A stretch of 12,582 bases of DNA, taken from positions 1-12,582 of the forward strand of contig CAMWVM010000021.1 of NCBI GenBank assembly GCA_947177715.1, given 5' to 3'. Shown one piece after another: positions 1-5,883 of the stretch. This DNA is from an uncultured Ruminococcus sp. GTDB taxonomy: Bacteria > Bacillota > Clostridia > Oscillospirales > Ruminococcaceae. The notes beneath the pieces are model-generated. The model saw nothing but the letters and a program-made list of their open reading frames with translations. It was not told where the DNA came from and ran no database searches. Made by a program: the position numbers and the translations under genes. Position 1 is the stretch's first letter; each line of letters opens with the position of its first letter.

Positions 1-956
1 ATTCCCGTATAAGGTACTGCTATTCTAAGGCAGGCAACGATTTTTGCAAATGTTTCATCAGATATTCCGTTGTCAAACTCGTCTGGGTCAATGTCATCAG
101 CACGTCTTACTCTCGGCACTGAAATTGTATGAGGTCCTACGCCATGAACTGCCTCTAAATGTTCTGCATGCATAAGCAGACCTGCAAACTCATATCTATA
201 AAGCTCAAGTCCGAACAGAGCGCCGATTCCGACGTCGTCTATTCCGCCCTCCATTGCTCTATCCATAGCTTCTGTATGATAAGCATAGTTATGCTTTGGT
301 CCTGTTGGGTGAAGTCTTTCATAGCTTTCCTTATGGTATGTTTCCTGGAAGAGGATATATGTACCGATTCCAGCGTCTTTCAGCTTACGGTAGTTTTCAA
401 CAGTAGTTGCGGCAATATTTACATTTACACGTCTGATTGCACCGTTTTTGTGCTTGATTGAATATATAGTTTTTATGCAATCGAGTATATACTCTATGGG
501 ATTATTTACAGGGTCTTCACCTGCTTCAATAGCAAGGCGCTTATGCCCCATATCCTGGAGGGCAATAACCTCTGCCTTTACCTCTTCCTGTGTCAGTTTT
601 TTACGGCAGATATGCTTATTTTTGGCGTGGTATGGGCAATAAAGACAGCCGTTTACACAATAATTTGAAAGATACAATGGTGCAAACATAACTATTCTGT
701 TGCCGTAAAAATTTTTCTTAATCTGCTCTGCGAGGGTATAGATTTCCTCGTTAATTTCAGGTACATCACAATCAAGAAGCACTGATGCGTCACGATGAGA
801 AAGTCCTTTTCTCTGCTTTGCTTTTTCAAGTATTTCTTTCAGCAAAGGAACATTACTTTTATTTTCCTGTGCATATGCGAGGGTGTTTTCAATTTCCTCG
901 TGGTTAATAAACTCCTCTGCTTTCAATGATTTTGGGTCATACTTAAACATATCCAT
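1..956 (-). CDS. hydG: [FeFe]-hydrogenase maturation radical SAM enzyme HydG (partial, C-terminus outside window)
   Basis: HydG is the radical SAM tyrosine lyase that makes the CO and CN ligands of the [FeFe]-hydrogenase H-cluster. The reading frame stays open to the left edge of the window. About 318 residues are present, against roughly 470 for the family, so the C-terminal domain with its second Fe-S site is not visible. The radical SAM motif CX3CX2C lies at residues 100-107 (C100, C104, C107) in the context SNYCVNGCLYCPYH, which is typical of HydG/ThiH-type enzymes. Further segments such as AIEAGEDP and LFQETYH fit the HydG TIM barrel. The start is either ATG at 956 or the in-frame ATG at 950; a weak GAAAG/AGAAG ribosome binding site does not decide between them. 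The gene follows hydE by about 20 bases on the same strand and is probably in the same operon. Confidence 0.95.
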   Translation of the reverse strand, partial: MDMFKYDPKSLKAEEFINHEEIENTLAYAQENKSNVPLLKEILEKAKQRKGLSHRDASVLLDCDVPEINEEIYTLAEQIKKNFYGNRIVMFAPLYLSNYCVNGCLYCPYHAKNKHICRKKLTQEEVKAEVIALQDMGHKRLAIEAGEDPVNNPIEYILDCIKTIYSIKHKNGAIRRVNVNIAATTVENYRKLKDAGIGTYILFQETYHKESYERLHPTGPKHNYAYHTEAMDRAMEGGIDDVGIGALFGLELYRYEFAGLLMHAEHLEAVHGVGPHTISVPRVRRADDIDPDEFDNGISDETFAKIVACLRIAVPYTG

Positions 957-976
957 TCTTCTTTCTATAAAAATTA

Positions 977-2041
977 TTATTTTGCAAATGAAACATGGTC
1001 ACCTTTATTTACTATCACTTTGCAGCCTATTGACTCCATACGTTTTTTCATACATACTACACACTGGGCTGACTCGTCCCCTGTACAGATTTTATTATCA
1101 TAGAGCATATATTTTTTTCTAACGGCTAACGGAGAGAGATTTGGCATTACCACATTTGCTCCTGCTAAAATCCCCTTTTCTCTGCCCATTGGATTGATTG
1201 TACCCAAAGCAGTGGTGGACGGTATCAGTGCAGTTGGCAATGTAAGCCGTATCAAGCCTATCATGAACAAAGTTTGCTCCATAGTCCCTGATGGCATATG
1301 AGCAAAGGGCGTATCCTTATGAGAAATAAAAGGACCGATACCGACCATATGCGGCTGCAATTCTTTCAGAAAAAGCATATCTTGGGCAAGATTTTCGGGA
1401 GTTTGAAAAGGAGAACCGACCATAAATCCTGTGCCCACCTGATATCCGATTTCTTTCAGGTTCCAAAGGCACTGCTTTCGGTTTTCGGCTGACAAATCCT
1501 GTGGGTGAAGCCTGTTGTAATGCTCATTATCAGCTGTTTCATGCCTAAGCAGATATCTATCTGCACCTGAATCAAAATATGCTTTATACTGCTCAAAGGT
1601 TTTCTCACCTATGGACAAGGTAACCGCACAATCGGGAAAACATTTTTTTATTTCCTTGATGATACTGACAATCTTATCATCGGTATAATAACCGTCCTCA
1701 CCACTTTGAAGGACAAAGGTGCGAAATCCTAAGCGGTATCCCTCGTCACAGCAGGACAGGATATCTTTTTCGCTAAGACGATATCTTTGAACGTTGGAAT
1801 TACTTCGTCTTATACCGCAATATAAGCAATCATTTTTGCAATAATTTGAAAATTCAATTAATCCCCTGATGTAGACGTCATTATTATAATATCTTTCCCT
1901 GATTTTTCTTGCTTTTGAAAAAAGATAATCAGAGGTATTGGGGTTCTGATTTTTTATAAGAAAAGAATACTCATCAGCAGTTAAACGAGAATTTTTCTCC
2001 AGTTTATCTATAAGAAAAAATGAATTGTAAATCTTAATCAT
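977..2041 (-). CDS. hydE: [FeFe]-hydrogenase maturation radical SAM enzyme HydE
   Basis: HydE is a cytoplasmic radical SAM enzyme that works with HydG and HydF to build the 2Fe subcluster of [FeFe]-hydrogenase. The protein has 354 residues, normal for the family. The radical SAM motif is C68-X3-C72-X2-C75 in the context FSNYCKNDCLYCGIRR. A second cysteine set, C319-X7-C327-X2-C330, sits near the C-terminus and has the spacing of the auxiliary Fe-S cluster site found in part of the HydE family, so this enzyme probably keeps that site. Other HydE-like segments are LQSGEDGYYT, LRHETADNEHYNRLHP and GTINPMGREKGILAGANVVMP. The ATG overlaps the stop of the upstream TM1266-type gene in an ATGA (2038-2041). 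Its TGAGGAGGA ribosome binding site lies inside that gene, which suggests translational coupling. hydG follows about 20 bases later. Confidence 0.96.
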   Translation of the reverse strand: MIKIYNSFFLIDKLEKNSRLTADEYSFLIKNQNPNTSDYLFSKARKIRERYYNNDVYIRGLIEFSNYCKNDCLYCGIRRSNSNVQRYRLSEKDILSCCDEGYRLGFRTFVLQSGEDGYYTDDKIVSIIKEIKKCFPDCAVTLSIGEKTFEQYKAYFDSGADRYLLRHETADNEHYNRLHPQDLSAENRKQCLWNLKEIGYQVGTGFMVGSPFQTPENLAQDMLFLKELQPHMVGIGPFISHKDTPFAHMPSGTMEQTLFMIGLIRLTLPTALIPSTTALGTINPMGREKGILAGANVVMPNLSPLAVRKKYMLYDNKICTGDESAQCVVCMKKRMESIGCKVIVNKGDHVSFAK

Positions 2042-2295
2042 TCCTCCTCATCAAAAACTTTTGAATATATGGTTTTAGTAGACACACCCTTAAGTTTTCC
2101 CAGCTTTCCCGACAAGGCACTAATGACATCATTAGGTGCATCCAATGCAACGCTTATTATATTCAATTTTTGTTTAACATGGGGTATACCCATTCTTCCA
2201 ATTATATATTGATTATACTGGTGCAATATTTCATTTATATGCTTTGCACATTCAGTATCTTCGACCATTATACCAATAAGTGCTGCTCTATTCAT
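2038..2295 (-). CDS. TM1266-type small protein of the [FeFe]-hydrogenase maturation operon (putative iron-only hydrogenase system regulator)
   Basis: This 85-residue protein resembles the TM1266 family, small ferredoxin-fold (ACT/NikR-C-like) proteins encoded beside hydE, hydF and hydG and usually annotated as iron-only hydrogenase system regulators. Matching features are the N-terminal strand with VEDTECAKHINEILHQY, the central IIGRMGIPH segment, and the alternating hydrophobic strand NIISVALDAPNDVISALSGKLGKLKGVSTKT. No DNA-binding helix-turn-helix is visible, so a direct transcription-factor role is not supported by the sequence. The ATG is preceded by TTAGGAGT at a good distance. It is the first gene of the operon, lies immediately downstream of a leader terminator, and overlaps hydE by 4 bases. 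The biochemical role is not established for the family as far as I know. Confidence 0.85.
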   Translation of the reverse strand: MNRAALIGIMVEDTECAKHINEILHQYNQYIIGRMGIPHVKQKLNIISVALDAPNDVISALSGKLGKLKGVSTKTIYSKVFDEEE

Positions 2296-2469
2296 AAAAA
2301 ACTCCTAACAAATAAAAAATCCCTGCTCTTTAAAGAAAAGACAGGGAAACAAAGCCTTTAGGATAAGGCTTGAATTACACATATATCAGTCTTTTCCGTC
2401 AGAACATATCTTCCGGTAAGAAAATAACAATCAATTCCCCGTCAGGGTAATCCTTTCAGGTCATTTTAC
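2296..2469 (-). promoter_or_regulatory. Structured 5' leader of the hyd maturation operon, candidate riboswitch or attenuator
   Basis: The leader of about 174 nt has several complementary segments. GGATTAC (minus strand, 2447-2453) can pair with GTAATTC (2372-2378), seven pairs with one G-U, closing a domain of about 80 nt. Inside it a CCG/CGG plus GAA/TTC hairpin lies around 2396-2417, and two copies of CTGACGG are present. Next comes a perfect 7-base hairpin AAGCCTT/AAGGCTT (2352-2371), then an intrinsic terminator. GACGGGGAA (2435-2443) can pair with the terminator 5' arm TTCCCTGTC (2340-2348), nine pairs with one G-U. GAAAAGAC (2389-2396) can pair with the overlapping GTCTTTTC (2335-2342), eight pairs. 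These are candidate antiterminators. I do not recognise a known riboswitch consensus. The pairings are read directly; the regulation is inferred. Confidence 0.6.
2314..2347 (-). terminator. Intrinsic terminator in the hyd operon leader
   Basis: TCCCTG (2342-2347) and CAGGGA (2320-2325) form a 6-base GC-rich stem, extended inside by TCTTT/AAAGA pairing, and six T residues follow directly on the minus strand (2314-2319). It lies about 18 bases before the TM1266-type start codon and downstream of a strong promoter. It must therefore be bypassed for the operon to be expressed. Confidence 0.75.
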
Positions 2470-2475
2470 TAATTT

Positions 2476-2504
2476 AGTATACTATACTTTTTTCTAATTG
2501 TCAA
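2476..2504 (-). promoter_or_regulatory. Sigma-A promoter of the hydrogenase maturation operon
   Basis: On the minus strand a consensus -35 TTGACA (2499-2504) and a near-consensus -10 TATACT (2476-2481) are separated by exactly 17 bases. The expected start of transcription is near 2469, giving an untranslated leader of about 174 nt before the TM1266-type gene. Such a strong core promoter suggests that control acts after initiation, in the leader. Confidence 0.85.
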
Positions 2505-2609
2505 TCGCTAAAAAACCTGCTTTTTTAGGAATTTATTGATATAACATAAATATTTGTCACGCTTTTGTGTAATTTTTATTAAAAGAATGCCTGTTTGGGT
2601 CTAAAATCC

Positions 2610-2638
2610 TTGAAAAATAGTGATTAATTTGATACAAT
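2610..2638 (+). promoter_or_regulatory. Sigma-A promoter of the Spo0A-like gene
   Basis: TTGAAA (2610-2615) and TACAAT (2633-2638) are separated by 17 bases, with transcription expected to start near 2645. It is divergent from the hyd promoter. The two -35 elements are about 105 bases apart, in an AT-rich stretch where I see no further feature. Confidence 0.7.
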
Positions 2639-2668
2639 TATTTACATAAGATATTGTGAGGTGATTCT

Positions 2669-3463
2669 GTGTTATCTGAACTTAAAATCGTAACGGCGGT
2701 AAACAAAACATCATATGGACGTCAGCTGAATAAAACTTTTGATGCGATGGGTTTTGACATATTCAAAGCTGAATCTGATCCTGTTTTAATCGAAATTGAA
2801 GTTGTAAGAAACAACCCGGATGTTGTTATTTTAAACTCTGACAACATGGATTTTGACTCTATTGAAAGACTGTCAAAGCACCTTTCAGGACTTGAAAAGC
2901 CTCCATATATTTTTGCTTTATACACCTATGAATCATCAGATATTGACAGGATGTCCAAGCTTAATAATTTGGTTACCATAGAAATGCCGATTAAATTTAC
3001 AAAATTGTGCGATGAAATACAGCGCATACACTCTATGACAACGATAACTTTAGAGCAAGTATACACTGAGATAAATGAAAAGATAGTGGAAATTCTGACG
3101 GTGTTGAAATTTTCGTCAAAGATGTTCGGATATATGTATATTAGAGAGGCACTTTTTGTTGTAGCTTGTTCTGGCAAGGCTAAAATCAACTTTTCCAGAG
3201 ATATTTATCCTGAAGTAGCTAAGAAATTCAATAGCAACACTGCTTGTGTTGAACGTGCTATAAGAGTAGCAATTAACAAGGCGTGGTCTAAAATGTCCGT
3301 TCACATAAAGAAGATATTTTTCAGTCCTGAAACTCTTAAAAATCACGAAAAGCCTACTAACAATGAATTTATTCTAACTATTGGGAATTACATACATGAC
3401 GAATACCAAACATTTTTAGAAAAGGCTGAAAAAGCTGAAAAAGTTAAAATAACAGTGAATTAG
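2669..3463 (+). CDS. Spo0A-like transcription factor with a degenerate receiver domain
   Basis: The protein has 264 residues, close to Spo0A. The C-terminal half (about 138-250) matches the Spo0A DNA-binding domain: GYMYIREAL, YPEVAKKFNSN, VERAIRVAINKAW and KPTNNEF align with GYLYLREAI, YPDIAKKFNTT, VERAIRHAIEVAW and KPTNSEF. The N-terminal half (about 5-115) looks like a receiver domain, but its active site is gone. The Asp pair of VADDN reads VTAVN (A10, V11), the phosphoacceptor position in PDVVILN is N56, and the conserved Lys before Pro reads M106. It is therefore unlikely to be activated by the phosphorelay and may act constitutively or respond to another signal. The recognition-helix region also differs (NTACVER for TASRVER). 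The start is GTG with GAGGTGA just upstream. The C-terminus is a short Lys/Glu/Ala-rich tail. It may be a divergent paralogue or the organism's only Spo0A relative; the window cannot decide. Confidence 0.85.
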   Translation: MLSELKIVTAVNKTSYGRQLNKTFDAMGFDIFKAESDPVLIEIEVVRNNPDVVILNSDNMDFDSIERLSKHLSGLEKPPYIFALYTYESSDIDRMSKLNNLVTIEMPIKFTKLCDEIQRIHSMTTITLEQVYTEINEKIVEILTVLKFSSKMFGYMYIREALFVVACSGKAKINFSRDIYPEVAKKFNSNTACVERAIRVAINKAWSKMSVHIKKIFFSPETLKNHEKPTNNEFILTIGNYIHDEYQTFLEKAEKAEKVKITVN

Positions 3464-3468
3464 TCAAG

Positions 3469-3521
3469 CCCTTCTTTGCATAAATTTGAACAAGATCAGA
3501 TTTATGCAGGAGGGATTTTTT
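3469..3521 (+). terminator. Terminator-like hairpin that contains the ylmC/ymxH ribosome binding site
   Basis: CCCTTCT (3469-3475) pairs with AGGAGGG (3508-3514), then a two-base TT bulge, then GCATAAATTTGA (3478-3489) pairs with TCAGATTTATGC (3496-3507) around a 6-base loop. This gives 19 pairs, two of them G-U. An A and six T residues (3516-3521) follow directly, then the ATG at 3522. It has the form of an intrinsic terminator for the upstream gene, yet its 3' arm is the Shine-Dalgarno sequence of the next gene, so it may also act on translation. Confidence 0.7.
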
Positions 3522-3812
3522 ATGATTTGCAGTTTTTCCAATCTGAGAAACAAAGAGGTTGTAAATCTTAAAACAGGACTAAAGCTTGGATATGTTGATG
3601 ATATTGAAATTGACACAACGACGGGAAATGTTGTTTCCCTCATTGTGTTCGGTCGTCCAAGAGCTTTAGGAATAATGGGAAGAGATGAAGATATTATAAT
3701 CAAATGCAGCGATATTGACCTAATCGGAGAGGATACTATTCTCGTGCGTTTTTGCAATGATACAATATGCACAAAATCAAGGAGCTTTTCCGTGGAAAAT
3801 TTGTTAAAATAA
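3522..3812 (+). CDS. YlmC/YmxH family PRC-barrel protein
   Basis: This 96-residue protein matches the YlmC/YmxH family, single PRC-barrel proteins of spore-forming Bacillota annotated as sporulation proteins without a defined biochemical role. The family pattern is clear: SNLRNKEVVNLKTGLKLGYVDDIEID at the N-terminus, then GRPRALGIMGRDEDIIIKCSDIDLIGEDTILV, resembling the usual GRPR-GREEDI-W-DI-KIGEDVILV core. The ATG at 3522 is chosen because AGGAGGG ends seven bases upstream. An in-frame TTG at 3486 has no ribosome binding site and lies in the hairpin. No separate promoter is obvious between the Spo0A-like gene and this one, so expression probably depends on read-through of the hairpin. The rpsB promoter starts 14 bases after the stop. 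Confidence 0.88.
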   Translation: MICSFSNLRNKEVVNLKTGLKLGYVDDIEIDTTTGNVVSLIVFGRPRALGIMGRDEDIIIKCSDIDLIGEDTILVRFCNDTICTKSRSFSVENLLK

Positions 3813-3826
3813 AATGTATCATATTC

Positions 3827-3855
3827 TTGAAATTGCGGGGCAGATATGGTATAAT
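3827..3855 (+). promoter_or_regulatory. Extended -10 sigma-A promoter of rpsB-tsf
   Basis: TTGAAA (3827-3832), a 17-base spacer and a perfect TATAAT (3850-3855), with an extended -10 TG at 3847-3848. Transcription should start near 3862. Such a strong promoter fits a ribosomal protein operon. Confidence 0.87.
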
Positions 3856-3861
3856 ATTAAA

Positions 3862-3994
3862 GCAATTCGCACGTCTGCGTTTTTGCAGTGGTTCTCGTAA
3901 AAACGAGTGAATGCAAGCTAAACCGGACGGAGGATACAAATTTATTCGAAACAATTCGGATAAAAATCTAAAAACCAAACAGGAGGTTACTACA
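3862..3994 (+). promoter_or_regulatory. rpsB 5' leader, possibly an autoregulatory structure
   Basis: About 133 nt of leader separate the promoter from the rpsB ATG. It contains a CTGC/GCAG hairpin (about 3875-3889), a CTCGT/ACGAG hairpin (about 3893-3905), and a segment CCGGA (3923-3927) that can pair with TTCGG just before 3961. A GGAGG at about 3930 has no start codon at a suitable distance. Ribosomal protein S2 represses its own mRNA through a leader structure in proteobacteria. Whether this leader does the same is inference, and I could not match a known consensus. Confidence 0.4.
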
Positions 3995-4732
3995 ATGGGA
4001 GTAGTATCAATGAAACAACTTCTTGAAGCAGGTGTACACTTTGGTCACCAGACAAGAAGATGGAACCCGAAAATGGCACCATACATTTTCACAGAAAGAA
4101 ACGGAATTTACATCATCGACTTACAGAAAACTGTAAAGAAGCTTGAAGAAGCTTATATGTTTATCCGTGATATCTCTGCTGAAGGCAAGGAAGTACTTTT
4201 TGTAGGTACTAAGAAGCAGGCAGGAGATTCTATTAAGGAAGAAGCGCTCAGAGCTGACGCACACTATGTAAACGCAAGATGGCTCGGCGGTATGATGACA
4301 AACTTCAAGACAATTCAGAGAAGAATCAAAAGACTTGAACAGCTTCACGCAATGGAAACTGACGGTACATTTGATCTTCTTCCGAAGAAAGAAGTTACAA
4401 AACTCAATCTTGAAATTGAAAAGCTTGAAAAATTCATGGGCGGTATCAAGAACATGAAGGAACTCCCCGGAGCACTTTTTGTTGTTGACCCACGTAAAGA
4501 AAAGATTGCTGTTGCTGAAGCTAAAAAGCTTGGTATTCCTGTTGTTGCTATCGTTGACACAAACTGTGATCCTGACGATGTTGACTATGTAATCCCAGGT
4601 AACGATGACGCTATCAGAGCTGTTAAGCTTATTGCTGGATGCATGGCTAATGCAATTATTGAAGGCAGACAGGGACAGGACGCTGTAGAAGAAGCTGCTG
4701 AAGAAGAGGCAACTGAAGCAACTGCAGAATAA
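3995..4732 (+). CDS. rpsB: 30S ribosomal protein S2
   Basis: S2 is a component of the small ribosomal subunit that binds late in assembly near protein S1 and the 16S rRNA head. The protein has 245 residues, normal length. The family signatures are present: [19 protein letters not shown] at 9-27, then [19 protein letters not shown], then [11 protein letters not shown], and [19 protein letters not shown] from about 158. The C-terminus is an acidic Glu/Ala-rich tail, common in S2. The ATG at 3995 is preceded by AGGAGG (3981-3986) at a good distance. An in-frame ATG at 3911 would add 28 residues that do not resemble S2 and lacks a ribosome binding site, so it is rejected. tsf follows, the conserved rpsB-tsf order. 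Confidence 0.98.
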   Translation: MGVVSMKQLLEAGVHFGHQTRRWNPKMAPYIFTERNGIYIIDLQKTVKKLEEAYMFIRDISAEGKEVLFVGTKKQAGDSIKEEALRADAHYVNARWLGGMMTNFKTIQRRIKRLEQLHAMETDGTFDLLPKKEVTKLNLEIEKLEKFMGGIKNMKELPGALFVVDPRKEKIAVAEAKKLGIPVVAIVDTNCDPDDVDYVIPGNDDAIRAVKLIAGCMANAIIEGRQGQDAVEEAAEEEATEATAE

Positions 4733-4861
4733 ATTTTGCTTTGCAAAGCATCAAAAATGAATCATACTTTTAATAAAGTATGGGTCATAACCAAGAAAAT
4801 TTCGGGCAGGCATTTTTGTCTGCCTTGATTTCCATAAAAATAAATTTTAGGAGGAAATAAA
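4733..4861 (+). promoter_or_regulatory. rpsB-tsf intergenic region with three hairpins
   Basis: The 129-base gap holds a perfect 14-base palindrome TGCTTTGCAAAGCA (4737-4750), a perfect 8-pair hairpin CATACTTT/AAAGTATG (4763-4782), and an 8-pair hairpin GGCAGGCA/TGTCTGCC with a TTTT loop (4805-4824). The last has the GC content of a terminator stem but is followed by TTGATTTCC rather than a clean T run, so it may be a partial terminator or a processing site that adjusts tsf level. The tsf ribosome binding site AGGAGG lies near 4850. Confidence 0.5.
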
Positions 4862-5776
4862 ATGGCAAAGGTATCCGTTGCAGAAATCAAAGAACTTATG
4901 AAATCTACAGGCGTAGGCATGATGGATTGTAAAAAAGCTCTCGAAGAAGCTGAGGGCGATACAGAAAAGGCAATTCTTATTCTCCGTGAAAAAGGTCTTG
5001 CTACACAGGCAAAGAAAAGCGGAAGAGTTGCTGCTGAAGGTATTGTAACTTCAGTAGTAGAAGGTAATGTGGGCGCTGTTGTTGAAGTAAACATTGAAAC
5101 TGACTTTGCTGCTAACAACGAAGAATTTAAGGCTTTCGTTGCAGCAGTTGCTAAAACAGTAATTGAAAAAAATCCTGCTGACGTTGAAGCTCTTAAGGCT
5201 ACAGTAATCAGCGGCGGTGACAAGACAGTTGAAGAATCACTTCAAGACTTGTTCATCAAGATCAGAGAGAACATGGTTATTCGTCGTTTCAAAAGACTTG
5301 AGGGCGTTCTTGTACCTTACGTTCATGGCGGCGGAAGCATCGGTGTTATGGTTAAGCTTGATACAGATCTTGACGCTGACAAGGTATTTGAAGTTGGTAA
5401 GGACTGTGCACTTCAGGTAGCAGCTATGAATCCTGCATATCTTGGAAGAGATAACGTACCTGATTCTGCACTTGAAGAAGAAAAGAAAATCATGCTTGCA
5501 CAGATGGCTGAAGATCCTAAGATGGCTAACAAGCCTGAACAGGTTAAGGTTAAGATTGTTGAAGGTAAAATTGGCAAATACTATACAGAAAACTGCTTGC
5601 TTGAACAGGCATTCGTTAAGGATGACAAGGTTTCAGTTGGCAAGTATGTAGAAAACACTGCTAAGGCTCTTGGCGGTTCAATCAAGGTTGTTGACTATGT
5701 TCGTTTCGAGCGTGGCGAAGGCGTTGAAAAGAAAGAGGACAACTTTGCAGATGAAGTTGCTTCCATGATTAAGTAA
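4862..5776 (+). CDS. tsf: Translation elongation factor Ts
   Basis: EF-Ts is the guanine nucleotide exchange factor that recycles EF-Tu-GDP in the cytoplasm. The protein has 304 residues, normal for the family. The N-terminal UBA-like domain (1-50) carries the signature IKELMKSTGVGMMDCKKAL. The core contains GRVAAEGIV and NIETDFAANNEEFKAF at about 77-92, the region that contacts EF-Tu. HGGGSIGVMV and MNPAYLGRDNVP mark the second half of the core. The ATG is preceded by TTAGGAGGAAATAAA. It is co-directional with rpsB. Two hairpin terminators lie just after its stop. Confidence 0.98.
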   Translation: MAKVSVAEIKELMKSTGVGMMDCKKALEEAEGDTEKAILILREKGLATQAKKSGRVAAEGIVTSVVEGNVGAVVEVNIETDFAANNEEFKAFVAAVAKTVIEKNPADVEALKATVISGGDKTVEESLQDLFIKIRENMVIRRFKRLEGVLVPYVHGGGSIGVMVKLDTDLDADKVFEVGKDCALQVAAMNPAYLGRDNVPDSALEEEKKIMLAQMAEDPKMANKPEQVKVKIVEGKIGKYYTENCLLEQAFVKDDKVSVGKYVENTAKALGGSIKVVDYVRFERGEGVEKKEDNFADEVASMIK

Positions 5777-5797
5777 TAATTAATTGAATACAAATAT

Positions 5798-5833
5798 AAC
5801 CGTCATTGGTGCAAATCAATGGCGGTTTATTTT
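5798..5833 (+). terminator. Intrinsic terminator of rpsB-tsf
   Basis: AACCGTCATTG (5798-5808) pairs with CAATGGCGGTT (5817-5827), eleven pairs with one G-U, followed by TATTTT. It begins about 20 bases after the tsf stop. Confidence 0.8.
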
Positions 5834-5839
5834 AACAGA

Positions 5840-5869
5840 AAAGCGACATTCAAAAATGAATGCCGCTTT
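5840..5869 (-). terminator. Terminator of the pyrB-nfeD-slipin transcript, possibly bidirectional
   Basis: AAAGCG-CATTC (5840-5851) pairs with GAATG-CGCTTT (5858-5869) with one internal A/C mismatch. It lies between convergent tsf and the slipin gene, 15 bases from the slipin stop. The flanking T tracts are imperfect on both strands, so termination may work in both directions. Confidence 0.6.
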
Positions 5870-5883
5870 AAATTTTATCTAAT

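Noticed and set aside
2296..2469. Known riboswitch classes in the hyd leader (TPP, FMN, SAM, cobalamin, glycine, guanidine-II, c-di-GMP, ZTP, THF)
   Set aside because: I compared from memory the conserved core sequences of these classes and found none. The CCC-TGACG-GGG segment resembles a guanidine-II ACGR loop only superficially, since the ACGG is not closed by a proper stem.
2497..2560. Possible Spo0A boxes (TGTCGAA) between the divergent promoters
   Set aside because: TGTCAAT and TTGTCAC occur, but neither matches the box well enough, and the first is simply the reverse of the hyd -35 element.
3486..3521. TTG start at 3486 for the ylmC/ymxH gene
   Set aside because: It lies within the hairpin, has no ribosome binding site, and the family N-terminus begins at the ATG at 3522.
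3911..3994. Upstream extension of rpsB from an in-frame ATG at 3911
   Set aside because: The added 28 residues do not resemble S2 and no ribosome binding site precedes that ATG, while AGGAGG stands before the ATG at 3995.
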